A stretch of DNA of 52,923 nt from IMG/VR virus record IMGVR_UViG_3300038456_000063, positions 1 to 52,923 of that record; one strand, written 5' to 3'. Position numbers and translations under genes: made by a program. Source of the stretch: a virus. Under the pieces are notes generated by a model that saw only the letters and a program-made list of their open reading frames with translations, did not search any database and was not told the DNA's origin. The first letter of the stretch is position 1, and each line of letters starts with the position of its first letter. Below, one piece after another: positions 21,991-30,080 of this stretch.

Positions 21991-22425
21991 TTAACGGTGA
22001 TGGCCGCCACGGTGGCCGCCGGAATGGTTGGGGACCGAACGGGCCGGTCTCGGATAGCGCGGATCAGTGGGCACGTAGATCGGGTCAACAATAATCGGCG
22101 TGGTAATCGTCGGTGGGCTCACGGGCTCAACGATGATCGGTGGTGGTATGACTCCAGGCACCTGCCGCGCGGGGAGCAGGAGCCGCGAGCCGTAGATGAT
22201 CTGGTAGACGACGTGCTTGGGCGTGACGATCTTGGAGCCTCGCGGCGGGAAGTCGGGAAACTCCGGTATCAGGCCGGTCTCCGGCTCCGGGGTCTCAAGG
22301 ATCGAGCCCTCGGGTATGCGGTACGTTACCCCACCCGGCGTCACGACCCGCGTGCCGCTTGGGATAGCGAACGTCTCGGCCGTTGCCGTCGAGACGAGCA
22401 GGAGTAGGGCAACGAGATACTTCAT
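21991..22425 (-). CDS. Exported protein, paralogue of downstream gene
   Basis: 144 aa. Signal peptide MKYLVALLLLVSTATAETF, then FAIPSGTRVVTPGGVTYRIPEGSILE, a PPRGSKIVTPKHVVYQIIYGSRLLLP block, a Pro/Ile-rich linker (VIPPPIIVEPVSPPTITTPIIV) and a His/Gly-rich end. Repeated G-S/G-T turns spaced ~12 residues apart suggest a small beta-helix-like or hairpin array. Shared pattern with the 21387-21977 protein shows duplication. Function unknown. Confidence 0.7.
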   Translation of the reverse strand: MKYLVALLLLVSTATAETFAIPSGTRVVTPGGVTYRIPEGSILETPEPETGLIPEFPDFPPRGSKIVTPKHVVYQIIYGSRLLLPARQVPGVIPPPIIVEPVSPPTITTPIIVDPIYVPTDPRYPRPARSVPNHSGGHRGGHHR

Positions 22426-22793
22426 GGCTTGGGAATGTCCAAGGTCGAGAAGGCCAGAACACGCATGTCTTCCAGGTGTCGCTCGATGGCAGCCTGCGTG
22501 CCGGCGACGGCCTTGGCCTGGGACGGCCGCAGTCCGCACGTCCAGAGTCGGTCCATCAACTCCTGGGCCTCCTCGTGATGCAGGCGGAAGGTCGGCTCAA
22601 CACACGTACCCTCGGGAACCTCGAAGTCGAATTCCAGGTGCTTGCATACGCCGCGTCGTTCCCCGTTCTTGTGCCGGGTGACGACGAAGCTGATATATTC
22701 GTCGCACCACGGGTTGGCATAGGCCACGGCAGCGGTGAAGTCGTAACAATCGTAACCAGCTAAATTACGCAAGATCGTCGTGTCCTTTCGCAT
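22422..22793 (-). CDS. Hypothetical protein, 123 aa
   Basis: Begins MRKDTTILRNLAGYDCYDFTAAVAY and has conserved-looking Trp/Cys positions (NPWCDEYISFVVTRHKNGERRGVCKHLEFDF), followed by a helical C-terminus (RLHHEEAQELMDRLWTCGLRPSQA). The start at 22793 lies within the 3' end of the upstream gene. No family recognised. Confidence 0.65.
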   Translation of the reverse strand: MRKDTTILRNLAGYDCYDFTAAVAYANPWCDEYISFVVTRHKNGERRGVCKHLEFDFEVPEGTCVEPTFRLHHEEAQELMDRLWTCGLRPSQAKAVAGTQAAIERHLEDMRVLAFSTLDIPKP

Positions 22794-23052
22794 AGAACTC
22801 AGCCAGCGTGTGCAGCACATCGTCGTCCTGCATTTCCACCAGCTTGAAGATACGCAGGGGTTTGTGCTCGCCGAACATGACTTCCGTGTAGCGATACGTC
22901 GGGCTCGGCAGCGGACACGACGGTGTTATTGGCTTGTCGAATCCAAAGGCATTGAAGGGCCTCGGCACCTTCATCAGCAACACGGTCAGGCCATCATCAA
23001 TGGTCTTGACCATGCCGTCGCCAGGACCGCCGACCAGTAGAACTTGCTTCAT
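22765..23052 (-). CDS. Hypothetical protein, 95 aa
   Basis: Begins MKQVLLVGGPGDGMVKTIDDGL, then SCPLPSPTYRYTEVMFGEHKPLRIFKL and a C-terminal AEFYAKGHDDLA. The GGPGDG is near a strand end but does not form a Walker A (no GKT). The layout suggests a compact alpha/beta protein. It overlaps the upstream gene by 4 nt. Confidence 0.65.
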   Translation of the reverse strand: MKQVLLVGGPGDGMVKTIDDGLTVLLMKVPRPFNAFGFDKPITPSCPLPSPTYRYTEVMFGEHKPLRIFKLVEMQDDDVLHTLAEFYAKGHDDLA

Positions 23053-23222
23053 TTCTTCTCCAAACGCAGGTCAAGAACCAGGACATCGCCGGGCTCGCAG
23101 TTTAAGTCTTCGAGAATCTTGAGCCGGATCACGCCGCCGAGCTTTACGGTACAGTCCGCTTCCACTGCCTCGGGCGCGCCGCCCTTCGGCAGATGGAAGA
23201 TATTGATGCGGACTTCAGGCAT
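23049..23222 (-). CDS. Hypothetical protein, 57 aa
   Basis: Begins MPEVRINIFHLPKGGAPEAVEAD and contains CTVKLGGVIRLKILEDLNCEPGDVLVLDLRLEKK, a clear beta-rich pattern. ATG at 23222 overlaps the end of the upstream gene. No family recognised. Confidence 0.6.
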   Translation of the reverse strand: MPEVRINIFHLPKGGAPEAVEADCTVKLGGVIRLKILEDLNCEPGDVLVLDLRLEKK

Positions 23223-23409
23223 AGGCTTGCAGGAAGCCAATGAGTCCCTGCGGATCGAAGCGGAGTTCGTCGTCGGTGGCGAGCGTAATCGTTCCCGGCG
23301 GGAAAGCGATACGCGCGATGCCGTCTCTCCGCACGATGCTCTGGGTGGTCAGATCGACACTGGCGATCCGTTCGCCGTCTCGCCAGTGCTCAATGGTGTA
23401 GCGGTTCAT
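23215..23409 (-). CDS. Hypothetical protein, 64 aa
   Basis: Begins MNRYTIEHWRDGERIASVDLTTQSI and continues ARIAFPPGTITLATDDELRFDPQGL; a short beta-rich protein. Overlaps the downstream start by 8 nt. No family recognised. Confidence 0.6.
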   Translation of the reverse strand: MNRYTIEHWRDGERIASVDLTTQSIVRRDGIARIAFPPGTITLATDDELRFDPQGLIGFLQAYA

Positions 23410-23416
23410 GGTGCCC

Positions 23417-23746
23417 TCACATGAAATAGTGAATACACCACGCCATGCCGGTGGCCATCAGGACGCCGACGATCCCTTGCAGGACCGTGGCGGTTCCCTT
23501 CAATCGCTCCAGGCCCAGCATGACCGAGATTGTCATGGTTAGTCCGATGGCACCCAGGATGCCGAGGCCGGGGAAGCCCAGCGGCACAACGAACCACAAC
23601 CAGAGCTTCGTGATGCACCAGCCGCGAATGGCAATCAGCAGGACGATGTACAGAACGCCCATAAGGCTGAGGGTGCCGAGGCCCGTGGCCTTGATGATGG
23701 CATCCATATTCGGATCGGGTTTCTTTGCAGACGTTGCGGTGTTCAT
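23417..23746 (-). CDS. Multi-pass membrane protein, 109 aa
   Basis: After a polar N-terminus (MNTATSAKKPDPNMDAIIK) there are about three hydrophobic segments: GTLSLMGVLYIVLLIAI, WLWFVVPLGFPGLGILGAIGL and VLQGIVGVLMATGMAW. It lies before another small membrane gene, forming a short membrane-protein pair. No family recognised. Confidence 0.65.
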   Translation of the reverse strand: MNTATSAKKPDPNMDAIIKATGLGTLSLMGVLYIVLLIAIRGWCITKLWLWFVVPLGFPGLGILGAIGLTMTISVMLGLERLKGTATVLQGIVGVLMATGMAWCIHYFM

Positions 23747-23763
23747 ACGTTTCTCGCGGGTTG

Positions 23764-23892
23764 TTAGTAGAGGAAGTGATGGATGTTGTGGACGGCGTGC
23801 CCGGCGTTCATCCGGGCAAAAACCGCCACGAGCGTAGCTATGGCCGCCGCAAGGCTGAGCAGGGCGGCAAGGACGGGGAGAGCGTCTTTCAT
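23764..23892 (-). CDS. Single-pass membrane peptide, 42 aa
   Basis: Begins MKDALPVLAALLSLAAAIATL and ends ARMNAGHAVHNIHHFLY; one hydrophobic helix and a His-rich end. The ATG overlaps the stop of the upstream phosphoesterase (ATGA), so it is co-translated. Function unknown. Confidence 0.55.
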   Translation of the reverse strand: MKDALPVLAALLSLAAAIATLVAVFARMNAGHAVHNIHHFLY

Positions 23893-25205
23893 CGCAGTGG
23901 GCCGATCTCCCGCCCGCCGTCGATCAGGTATCGCTTCGGGCCGTTGGCCTCGCTCTCGTGACGCAGCTTGACGTTCATGCGCCAGGTGATGCCGTGCTTG
24001 GCATTGACGCCGTGAATCCATTGGGCCGGCTCACGGTAGCCGGAGAACGAGTTGTAGGCGTAGGAGTCGGTGCCGACCCAGGCCCCGTTGACCAGTAGCT
24101 CGCCGTCGATGTCCGACAACGTACTGGCCGTATGGTGGTGGCCGACGCAGAAATAGCGGCAGCGCTGCGCACCGCCCGCCGCACCCAGGGCGATCAGGCC
24201 CTTTTGCTTGCGGGTCATGGCGTACCAGGGGATACCGCCGTTGGAGCGAACGTCGTCACCGTGGGCGATGTTGAAGCCGACGCCGTTGATATTGATGTTC
24301 GCGGACCACGAATCGGGAATCGTGAAGCTGACGTTGGTAAGCGAGCGGCTGTGCAGCCGCGCGACTTCCGCCACGAGGTAATCCCAGTTGTCCTGTGCGC
24401 CGAGGTAGTCCTTCTTCGGTGTGCGGCGGCCGTGGTTGCCCGCCAGATAGAGCACGTTGACTTGCTCGAAATGGGCCGCCAAGTCGCGGAACATGAGCGA
24501 GTGAAGCTGGCCGATGGCGAGGCAATTGCGGAACTGGTTGCGATAGTATGACCGCTCGCACGCCTTATGGATTTCGCCGCTGGTGAAGTCGCCATAGGCG
24601 AGTACCCACAGCACGGGGAACTTGAACTTGGGCGAAAGCGTGTCGTGGCACCACTCGACGACCGTATCGACGTACCGCTCGGCACGGGCGCAAGAAATGG
24701 GGAAGTTGTAGTTTTCCAGGCCGCCGACCTCATCCGGCCGCACGACCTGATCGTGGTGGCCGTCGCTCAAGTGCATCACGCAATGCTCGGAAATCTCGGC
24801 CTTGCGGCGGAAGTCCATTGCAGCGGGGAGGGCCGCGAAGGGCTGGATGCGCTGTTCCATTTCGCCGGTGATGGCCTTGAACAACCCGCCGATCTTGGCA
24901 CCCGCCTTGACCTTCTGCCGCTCGCGGTTGCGCTCTTCGGTCAGGTGGACGATCTCGGCTTCCAACTCCAAGACCTTCTTGTCGGTCGGGTCGTAATCCT
25001 CGATAGGCTTGTGCTGGCCGCCAGCCTGCTTCGGGCAGGGCTCCTGGCCTTCCGGCCAGGGCACGTCCTTATGGACACGGCCCGTGGCGATGTCGCTCAC
25101 GATGGAGCGGCTGACCTTGTGTTTCTTGGCGATCTGCGGTTGCGGGACTTTGGCCGCAATCTGCGCCTTGATAGCGGCGACTTTCTTATCGGATAGTTTC
25201 GTCAT
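23889..25205 (-). CDS. Metallophosphoesterase with N-terminal helix-turn-helix
   Basis: 438 aa. Residues ~5-45 look like a resolvase-type helix-turn-helix (KVPQPQIAKKHKVSRSIVSDIATG), then a coiled segment (KVLELEAEIVHLTEERNRERQKV), then a calcineurin-like domain with MHLSDGHHD, LAYGDFTSGE, YLAGNHGR, IAHGDD and VGHHHTAS. The phosphoesterase motifs are present though the first two deviate slightly from DxH and GDxxD. Fusion of a DNA-binding-type domain to a phosphoesterase suggests a nucleic-acid substrate. ATG at 25205. Confidence 0.75.
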   Translation of the reverse strand: MTKLSDKKVAAIKAQIAAKVPQPQIAKKHKVSRSIVSDIATGRVHKDVPWPEGQEPCPKQAGGQHKPIEDYDPTDKKVLELEAEIVHLTEERNRERQKVKAGAKIGGLFKAITGEMEQRIQPFAALPAAMDFRRKAEISEHCVMHLSDGHHDQVVRPDEVGGLENYNFPISCARAERYVDTVVEWCHDTLSPKFKFPVLWVLAYGDFTSGEIHKACERSYYRNQFRNCLAIGQLHSLMFRDLAAHFEQVNVLYLAGNHGRRTPKKDYLGAQDNWDYLVAEVARLHSRSLTNVSFTIPDSWSANININGVGFNIAHGDDVRSNGGIPWYAMTRKQKGLIALGAAGGAQRCRYFCVGHHHTASTLSDIDGELLVNGAWVGTDSYAYNSFSGYREPAQWIHGVNAKHGITWRMNVKLRHESEANGPKRYLIDGGREIGPLR

Positions 25206-25215
25206 GGTGCTTTCT

Positions 25216-25374
25216 TCAATCAAAGTCCCTTGCGTCAAGGGGCTTGTCTTTGGTCTCTGGGTTCTGCTTAGCCTTACGCCGATTACGCCGGTGAAGGGCC
25301 TTCTTGAAGTCGCGCTTCCGATTGGGCGCGTCCACGATGCGGCTGACTCTCTTCCAAGCGCGAGGCCGTCCCAT
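25216..25374 (-). CDS. Small basic protein, 52 aa
   Basis: Begins MGRPRAWKRVSRIVDAPNRK and is rich in Arg and Lys (KKALHRRNRRKAKQNPETKDK). The ATG is at 25374. Likely to bind nucleic acid by charge. No family recognised. Confidence 0.5.
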   Translation of the reverse strand: MGRPRAWKRVSRIVDAPNRKRDFKKALHRRNRRKAKQNPETKDKPLDARDFD

Positions 25375-25441
25375 GTGAGCCTCCGAATCAATGGGAACAG
25401 CGGGGCGGGAATTACCCCGGCCCGGCGGATTGCGGGAACCG

Positions 25442-26431
25442 TCAGATGGCCGTAAAGTACGGCCGGGCGGACTTGTTGATGATGGCTTGAGCAGCCTTCG
25501 TGTTGGCCTTGATGCAGGCGCGGATCGCGCCGAGGATGCTGCCACCCTGCGGCCATTGCTCCGTGCCGTCGCACATCTTGGGAATCGCCGTCACTTTGAC
25601 CGTGGGGTCCAGTGCCCACTCGACGCCCATCGTCTTGGCCCAGGGAAGGATTCGACGCAGAGGAACGATGAAGTTCAGGCCGGCACCGCCGCCACGGGTG
25701 AGCATTCCCATGTACTTGCCGTCTTCCAGGAACATGCCGCCGCCCGACGAGCCGGGGTAGGCCATTGTGGAAGTCTGGTCGAACATCTTGCCTGTCTTAA
25801 TCAGGTCCACGTCGGTCTGCGAAATGACGCCGTAGCTTACGGAGTTGTAGAGCCCTTGCGTGCAGCCAACATGGATCAGCTTGGTGCCGATCTCTTGCAG
25901 ATCAGCGGTGAGATCGAACGTCGCGCTGACCGTGGCGGGCCGGAAGTTGTCTTGCAGGATTTCCAGTAGGGCAAGGTCTTCGCCCTCTTCGGGATCGCTG
26001 TAGGCAATGACTTTGGCCTGAACATCCGACGAGCCGATCGCGCGGCCCTTGTAGCGGAATTCCTGGTGGATCGTCACGTTCTTAAAAGTCTTGTCGCTTT
26101 TCATCTGTTCGCGGACAACGTGCCCGGCGGTCCAGACGTAGGAGCGGGTCACGTCGCCGACTTGGCGTGTCACCAGAGTACCGCTGCCGCTGCCGTGGTC
26201 CACTTTCACCAGGACGCTCACGGTTTGCAGATCGGCAAGGATTTTCGCGGGCGTCGGGGCGGCCGGAGCAACCGGGGCAACCGGGGCGGCGACCGGAGGC
26301 GCGGGAATGGCCGGAACTTCTGTGGCGACTATGGCCGGTGGTTTGGGGACCACGATGGCATTGGGCTTGGTGGCAAATGCCGCGCCGGCAAGCAGCAGAA
26401 CGGCACACAGGGAAAGGATCACGGACTTCAT
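25442..26431 (-). CDS. Secreted trypsin-like serine protease
   Basis: 329 aa. Signal peptide (MKSVILSLCAVLLLAGAAFA), then a Pro/Ala/Val-rich linker (~residues 28-62). The catalytic triad is readable: TAGHVV (H104), EDLALLEI (D152) and YPGSSGGGMF (S229 in GxSGG). The surrounding strands fit the trypsin fold of HtrA-type or phage-borne proteases, without a PDZ domain. It should act outside the cytoplasm. A C-terminal ~60-residue segment carries CDGTEQWPQGGS. Likely degrades host or phage envelope proteins; the target is unknown. Confidence 0.85.
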   Translation of the reverse strand: MKSVILSLCAVLLLAGAAFATKPNAIVVPKPPAIVATEVPAIPAPPVAAPVAPVAPAAPTPAKILADLQTVSVLVKVDHGSGSGTLVTRQVGDVTRSYVWTAGHVVREQMKSDKTFKNVTIHQEFRYKGRAIGSSDVQAKVIAYSDPEEGEDLALLEILQDNFRPATVSATFDLTADLQEIGTKLIHVGCTQGLYNSVSYGVISQTDVDLIKTGKMFDQTSTMAYPGSSGGGMFLEDGKYMGMLTRGGGAGLNFIVPLRRILPWAKTMGVEWALDPTVKVTAIPKMCDGTEQWPQGGSILGAIRACIKANTKAAQAIINKSARPYFTAI

Positions 26432-26465
26432 GTTGCAAGGCTCCAAATGCAAGGGGATACAGGTT

Positions 26466-26783
26466 TCAAACGCGAACGGTGTCAACTTGCTCGACTTCGA
26501 GCAGGCTGTCGTACTCGGGGACCAACCGACAAAGCAGGGCCTCGTGGAGAATGTCACTCAAGGTTTCGGCGTCACTCGACATGCTGCTCACATCAACGTG
26601 GACAACGTGATAGACACCCTCTTCATGCTCGCCGTTGTCGGGGAGCCTGACTTGGATTGCGTCCACCGTGTCCCAAGGGCGGCCTTGGAACGCGCGGGAC
26701 AGGCAGTTGATAATGACCTCGCGGGTCGGGATCGCTTTCCAGTTGCCTTCGTACAGCGTGAATTTGTAGGTGGCCTGGATCAT
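26466..26783 (-). CDS. Hypothetical protein, 105 aa
   Basis: Begins MIQATYKFTLYEGNWKAIPTREVI and continues DAIQVRLPDNGEHEEGVYHVVHVDVSSM, ending LVPEYDSLLEVEQVDTVRV. It looks like a compact alpha/beta protein. ATG overlaps the SNF2 stop by 4 nt. No family recognised. Confidence 0.65.
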   Translation of the reverse strand: MIQATYKFTLYEGNWKAIPTREVIINCLSRAFQGRPWDTVDAIQVRLPDNGEHEEGVYHVVHVDVSSMSSDAETLSDILHEALLCRLVPEYDSLLEVEQVDTVRV

Positions 26784-28747
26784 GTTCGGTACTCCTCGAA
26801 TTCACCTTCCTGGGTAGCGGCGTCGTTCCAGTCAACGTCCTGCATCAACTCGCCCATCGTCATCAATTCCAACTTGCGGTTGGCACGGATCACGTCGAGC
26901 ACACGCTTGTCGCTGGGTAGGTGGACCAGATCGACGATGGTGCAACCCAGGTTCTCGTCCATGCCCTTACGGTGGATTCGATCCTCCGACTGGACCCGGT
27001 ACTCCGGCTTCCAGGAATTGCTCCAATAGACCGCCATGCGGGATTCCACCAGGGTCAAGGACATACCGCCCGACTCGGGGTTGGCAACGAAGGCCACGCG
27101 GGGATGGGCCTCAATGTTGGCCCAGTAGTCCAGCGGCTCTTCCTCCACGGCCGTATCGTCGTGCGGCAGGACTTGGAAGTTGCCCTGGTCGCAACGGACC
27201 ACGGACCACTTCTCCCGCTTCATCAGGTTCACGACGCGATCCACCGACCCGGTGAAGCCGGCGAAGACCACGATGCGGCCCGTTTCCTCGCATTCGTCCA
27301 GGAGCATCCGCAGGGCGGCGTCCTTGGGACAGGCGACCTCGCGGGTGATGCGGACGATCTTGTGGACTTCCATCGAACCGCCGCAGACCGGGCAGGGTGC
27401 CTTCTCTTCGATCAGGCGCGCGAGTACCTCGTCCGGCAGCAGGTCGGTGCCGGGGTAGCAGCGGTCGCCGTCTTCCGGGTCGCGCCAACTGGCCACCGTG
27501 CCGTCCGTGCAGTGCGTGCATTTGGTCATGCCCTGCTTCTCGTCACGGTACTGGAAGCCGTCGCTCAACTCCCGCAGGAGGGTCATGCCGGTGACGGCGT
27601 TTGGGGCCGCTTCCACAAGGGCCTTGGCCACACGGAGGATGCTGGCGCTGGGCTTGCAGACGATCTGGCGATAGCGTTTCTCGGGCAGGTTCAGACAGTC
27701 TTTCTTGTGCTTGATAATCACCAAGCCCTTGAGCCGCTCGTGGAGGTAGGCGACCTCGTTCTTGCTGGGCACGAAGGGATGATACTCGGCCGGATCGGTG
27801 AGGCCGTCGAGTTCATGCGGCCCCTCTTCGCGCGTCTCGCCGCACTGGTTGCATTTGTTCTCGTCGTCGCGCCAGCCGGTGCGCTTCTTGAAGGAAGCCG
27901 TCTCGTACTGCTGATCGACCATGAAAGCCATGCGGGCTTCCATCGCCCTGGCACTGCCCTCGCGGAGGAAACCGGGCCATGCAATCTCGCACTGACTCCA
28001 CCAGTCGATGGGCGTCTTGGGCGACGGCGTACCGGACATCTCAATCACGTACCCGCCTTCCACGCCCCACTTCTCGCGGATCATATCGGCCAGCCGTTGA
28101 GCGGCCTTCGATCGCTGGCTGGTGGAATTCTTCAAGCGGCTGGATTCATCGCAGATCAGGCCGTGCGGCGGTGGCACGCCCTCGGGCCACTCGTCAATCA
28201 CGCGGACCAGACCTTCGTAGGTGTGGTACTGGATGTCGAATTGCTCGGCGGAGAACTTCCACTTGCGGAATTCGCGCTTGATGTTGGGCAGGCTCGTCTT
28301 GGGGCCGATCCAGAACCAATCATGGACGCCAGATCGCTCAATCAATTCCTGGGCCGAGAGGGTCTTGCCCGTGCCCATTTCCGCCGCCCAGAGTTGGAAG
28401 TGGTAGGTCAGGCCAGCGTCGGTCAAGTCCTTCTGGTGCGGCATGAGGGGCCGCTGGTACTCGTGCCGGATGATGTCGCGGTCGAACCAGGCGAACATAT
28501 CCTCGCCGCACATGAGCGCAAGCTGGAAATTGTTCCGCTGGCAATCCTCGACCGACCATTGCTTGATCGGGTTCTCTTCCTCATAGCCGTGCCACCGCGA
28601 GCCCTTCATCGCCTTGATTTCGTCCTTCAGGCTGAAGGGCGACTTGACAAAGAAGATGCGGCCGTCACGGCGGTCGATCTCAGCCGGACTGAGGACGGTG
28701 CGACCGCTGCTGGTGGTGGTTCTTAGCTTGATCTTTTCAATGGCCAT
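26780..28747 (-). CDS. SNF2-family helicase with zinc-binding inserts
   Basis: 655 aa. Walker A AEMGTGKTLSA, Walker B LICDESSRLKN, motif III MSGTPSPKTP, and motif VI SEDRIHRKGM mark SF2/SNF2-type ATPases that translocate on dsDNA. Between the helicase halves are Cys pairs: NKCNQCG, KCTHC and CPVCGG, likely one or two zinc knuckles. It probably remodels DNA-protein complexes, or takes part in recombination or repair, in phage replication. The ATG at 28747 overlaps the methyltransferase stop. Confidence 0.85.
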   Translation of the reverse strand: MAIEKIKLRTTTSSGRTVLSPAEIDRRDGRIFFVKSPFSLKDEIKAMKGSRWHGYEEENPIKQWSVEDCQRNNFQLALMCGEDMFAWFDRDIIRHEYQRPLMPHQKDLTDAGLTYHFQLWAAEMGTGKTLSAQELIERSGVHDWFWIGPKTSLPNIKREFRKWKFSAEQFDIQYHTYEGLVRVIDEWPEGVPPPHGLICDESSRLKNSTSQRSKAAQRLADMIREKWGVEGGYVIEMSGTPSPKTPIDWWSQCEIAWPGFLREGSARAMEARMAFMVDQQYETASFKKRTGWRDDENKCNQCGETREEGPHELDGLTDPAEYHPFVPSKNEVAYLHERLKGLVIIKHKKDCLNLPEKRYRQIVCKPSASILRVAKALVEAAPNAVTGMTLLRELSDGFQYRDEKQGMTKCTHCTDGTVASWRDPEDGDRCYPGTDLLPDEVLARLIEEKAPCPVCGGSMEVHKIVRITREVACPKDAALRMLLDECEETGRIVVFAGFTGSVDRVVNLMKREKWSVVRCDQGNFQVLPHDDTAVEEEPLDYWANIEAHPRVAFVANPESGGMSLTLVESRMAVYWSNSWKPEYRVQSEDRIHRKGMDENLGCTIVDLVHLPSDKRVLDVIRANRKLELMTMGELMQDVDWNDAATQEGEFEEYRT

Positions 28748-29976
28748 TATTTGCTCGGTTTCGTGAGTCGGGAGATTGCGATGTCGCAGTTGTGGGCGTC
28801 GAGTTCGACGCCGATGCAGTGTCGGGCCAGGCTTTGCGCGGCCAGGAGAGTCGAGCCGCTGCCGGCGAAGGGGTCGAGGATCACGCCGCCGTCTGGCGTG
28901 GAGAGCAACGTGAGCAGGTACTTCATCAGGGCCAGGGGCTTGACAGTGGGGTGGTCATTGCCCGACCCCTTTTCCTTCTTGGCGGCCTTGGCGCAGTAGA
29001 AGAAGCGCGAGGCCCCGCCGCTGTCGCCATAGCCCGTCAGGTCACTGCCGGCGCGGTTGGCGTCGGAGCCGTAGATGCCGCTCTCGCCGGACGTGCCCTT
29101 GCGTTTGCCGCTGGGTTTGCCGCTGGTGAGCGTGCCCGTCTGGTTGTCCAGTTGAGCCGCTGCTTCCTCGTCTAAGAGGAGATTGGCAGGCCAGCGGCCC
29201 TTGGTGGATTCGATGAATTGGGCACCGTTCTTCTCGGCCGTCCGCTTGATGCGGTTGCCTTGCTGGCCGTGGAAAGTCGTACCGTTGCGGTCGGCGTTGT
29301 ACTTGTAGCCGGGGTTCTCGCCGATGCGGCAGCCGTCGATATGGAAGCCAGCCACGCCCCAGTTCTCGGCGTTCTGGGCAATCGTGCCGTCCATCGGCTT
29401 CATGGCCAGGATGATCGGCTCCCAGGCCGGCTTCAGGGCTCCGGCCCAGCCGGTCCACGCCTTGGCCAACTCGGTGGCCGGGGCGGTAATCTCGACGGTC
29501 TTGATTCGCTCCTCAGCCGTGTGACCGCTGACGCCCTTGCCGTAGCTCACGCCGCCACTGTTGGCCGAGAGGGTGTAGCCGGGCAGGCCCATCTTGGTGC
29601 CAATGACCTTCCGCTCTGCCCCTTTGGCCTTGTCGATCATCTTGCCCACGTCGGCCGCCTTGGGAAAACCGCAGCCGTAAAGCCACATGAGCGTGTCGCG
29701 GATGTCCCAGCCGGCGTCTTCAATTGCGCAGGCCAGATGATGCCAGGTCCGCGTGCCGCCGAAGGCCAACATCAGGGCACCGGGCTTGCAAACCCGCAGA
29801 ATGGCCGCCCAATACTCCGGCCCAGGGACTTGGCGGTCCCATCCCCTTCCCATGAAGGAAAGGCCGTAGGGCGGATCAGTCACGACAAAATCGACCGACG
29901 ACTCGGGCAACGTGGGAAGCACGTCGCGCAGGTCGCCGTCGTAAAGCGCAATGCCATTTTCGTCGTGACGCTTCAA
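28747..29976 (-). CDS. DNA methyltransferase (N6A/N4C type), 409 aa
   Basis: Motif IV VTDPPYGLSFMGRGWD is near residue 35, the middle contains DTLMWLYGCGFPKA, and motif I DPFAGSGSTLLAA is near residue 375. This is the beta-class order, and it is longer than the first methylase because of a ~150-residue insert. The best start is the TTG at 29976 with AAAGG before it; no in-frame ATG is near. Copy 4 of the conserved element lies 66 nt upstream. Likely modifies phage DNA. Confidence 0.88.
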   Translation of the reverse strand: MKRHDENGIALYDGDLRDVLPTLPESSVDFVVTDPPYGLSFMGRGWDRQVPGPEYWAAILRVCKPGALMLAFGGTRTWHHLACAIEDAGWDIRDTLMWLYGCGFPKAADVGKMIDKAKGAERKVIGTKMGLPGYTLSANSGGVSYGKGVSGHTAEERIKTVEITAPATELAKAWTGWAGALKPAWEPIILAMKPMDGTIAQNAENWGVAGFHIDGCRIGENPGYKYNADRNGTTFHGQQGNRIKRTAEKNGAQFIESTKGRWPANLLLDEEAAAQLDNQTGTLTSGKPSGKRKGTSGESGIYGSDANRAGSDLTGYGDSGGASRFFYCAKAAKKEKGSGNDHPTVKPLALMKYLLTLLSTPDGGVILDPFAGSGSTLLAAQSLARHCIGVELDAHNCDIAISRLTKPSK

Positions 29977-30042
29977 GAGGATGCCTTTCGGAGATAGAGC
30001 GTTTACACACCCGGAGTCGGGCGTTGGTTCGTGGCTTCACTT

Positions 30043-30071
30043 AGAGAGTTGCAAAGCGTGAGAAACTGGTT
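30043..30071 (-). promoter_or_regulatory. Copy 4 of AACCAG-N11-TTGCAACTCTCT element
   Basis: Same blocks and 11-nt gap on the minus strand, immediately after the stop of the 173-aa gene and in a ~100-nt non-coding gap. It heads the methyltransferase-SNF2 string. A GTGTGTAAACGC site also lies in the leader (29999-30010). Confidence 0.65.
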
Positions 30072-30080
30072 GTGACGGTT

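Noticed and set aside
26921-28726. A 601-aa plus-strand frame antisense to the SNF2 helicase
   Set aside because: It mirrors the helicase codons and has no recognisable domain; the minus-strand helicase motifs explain the sequence.
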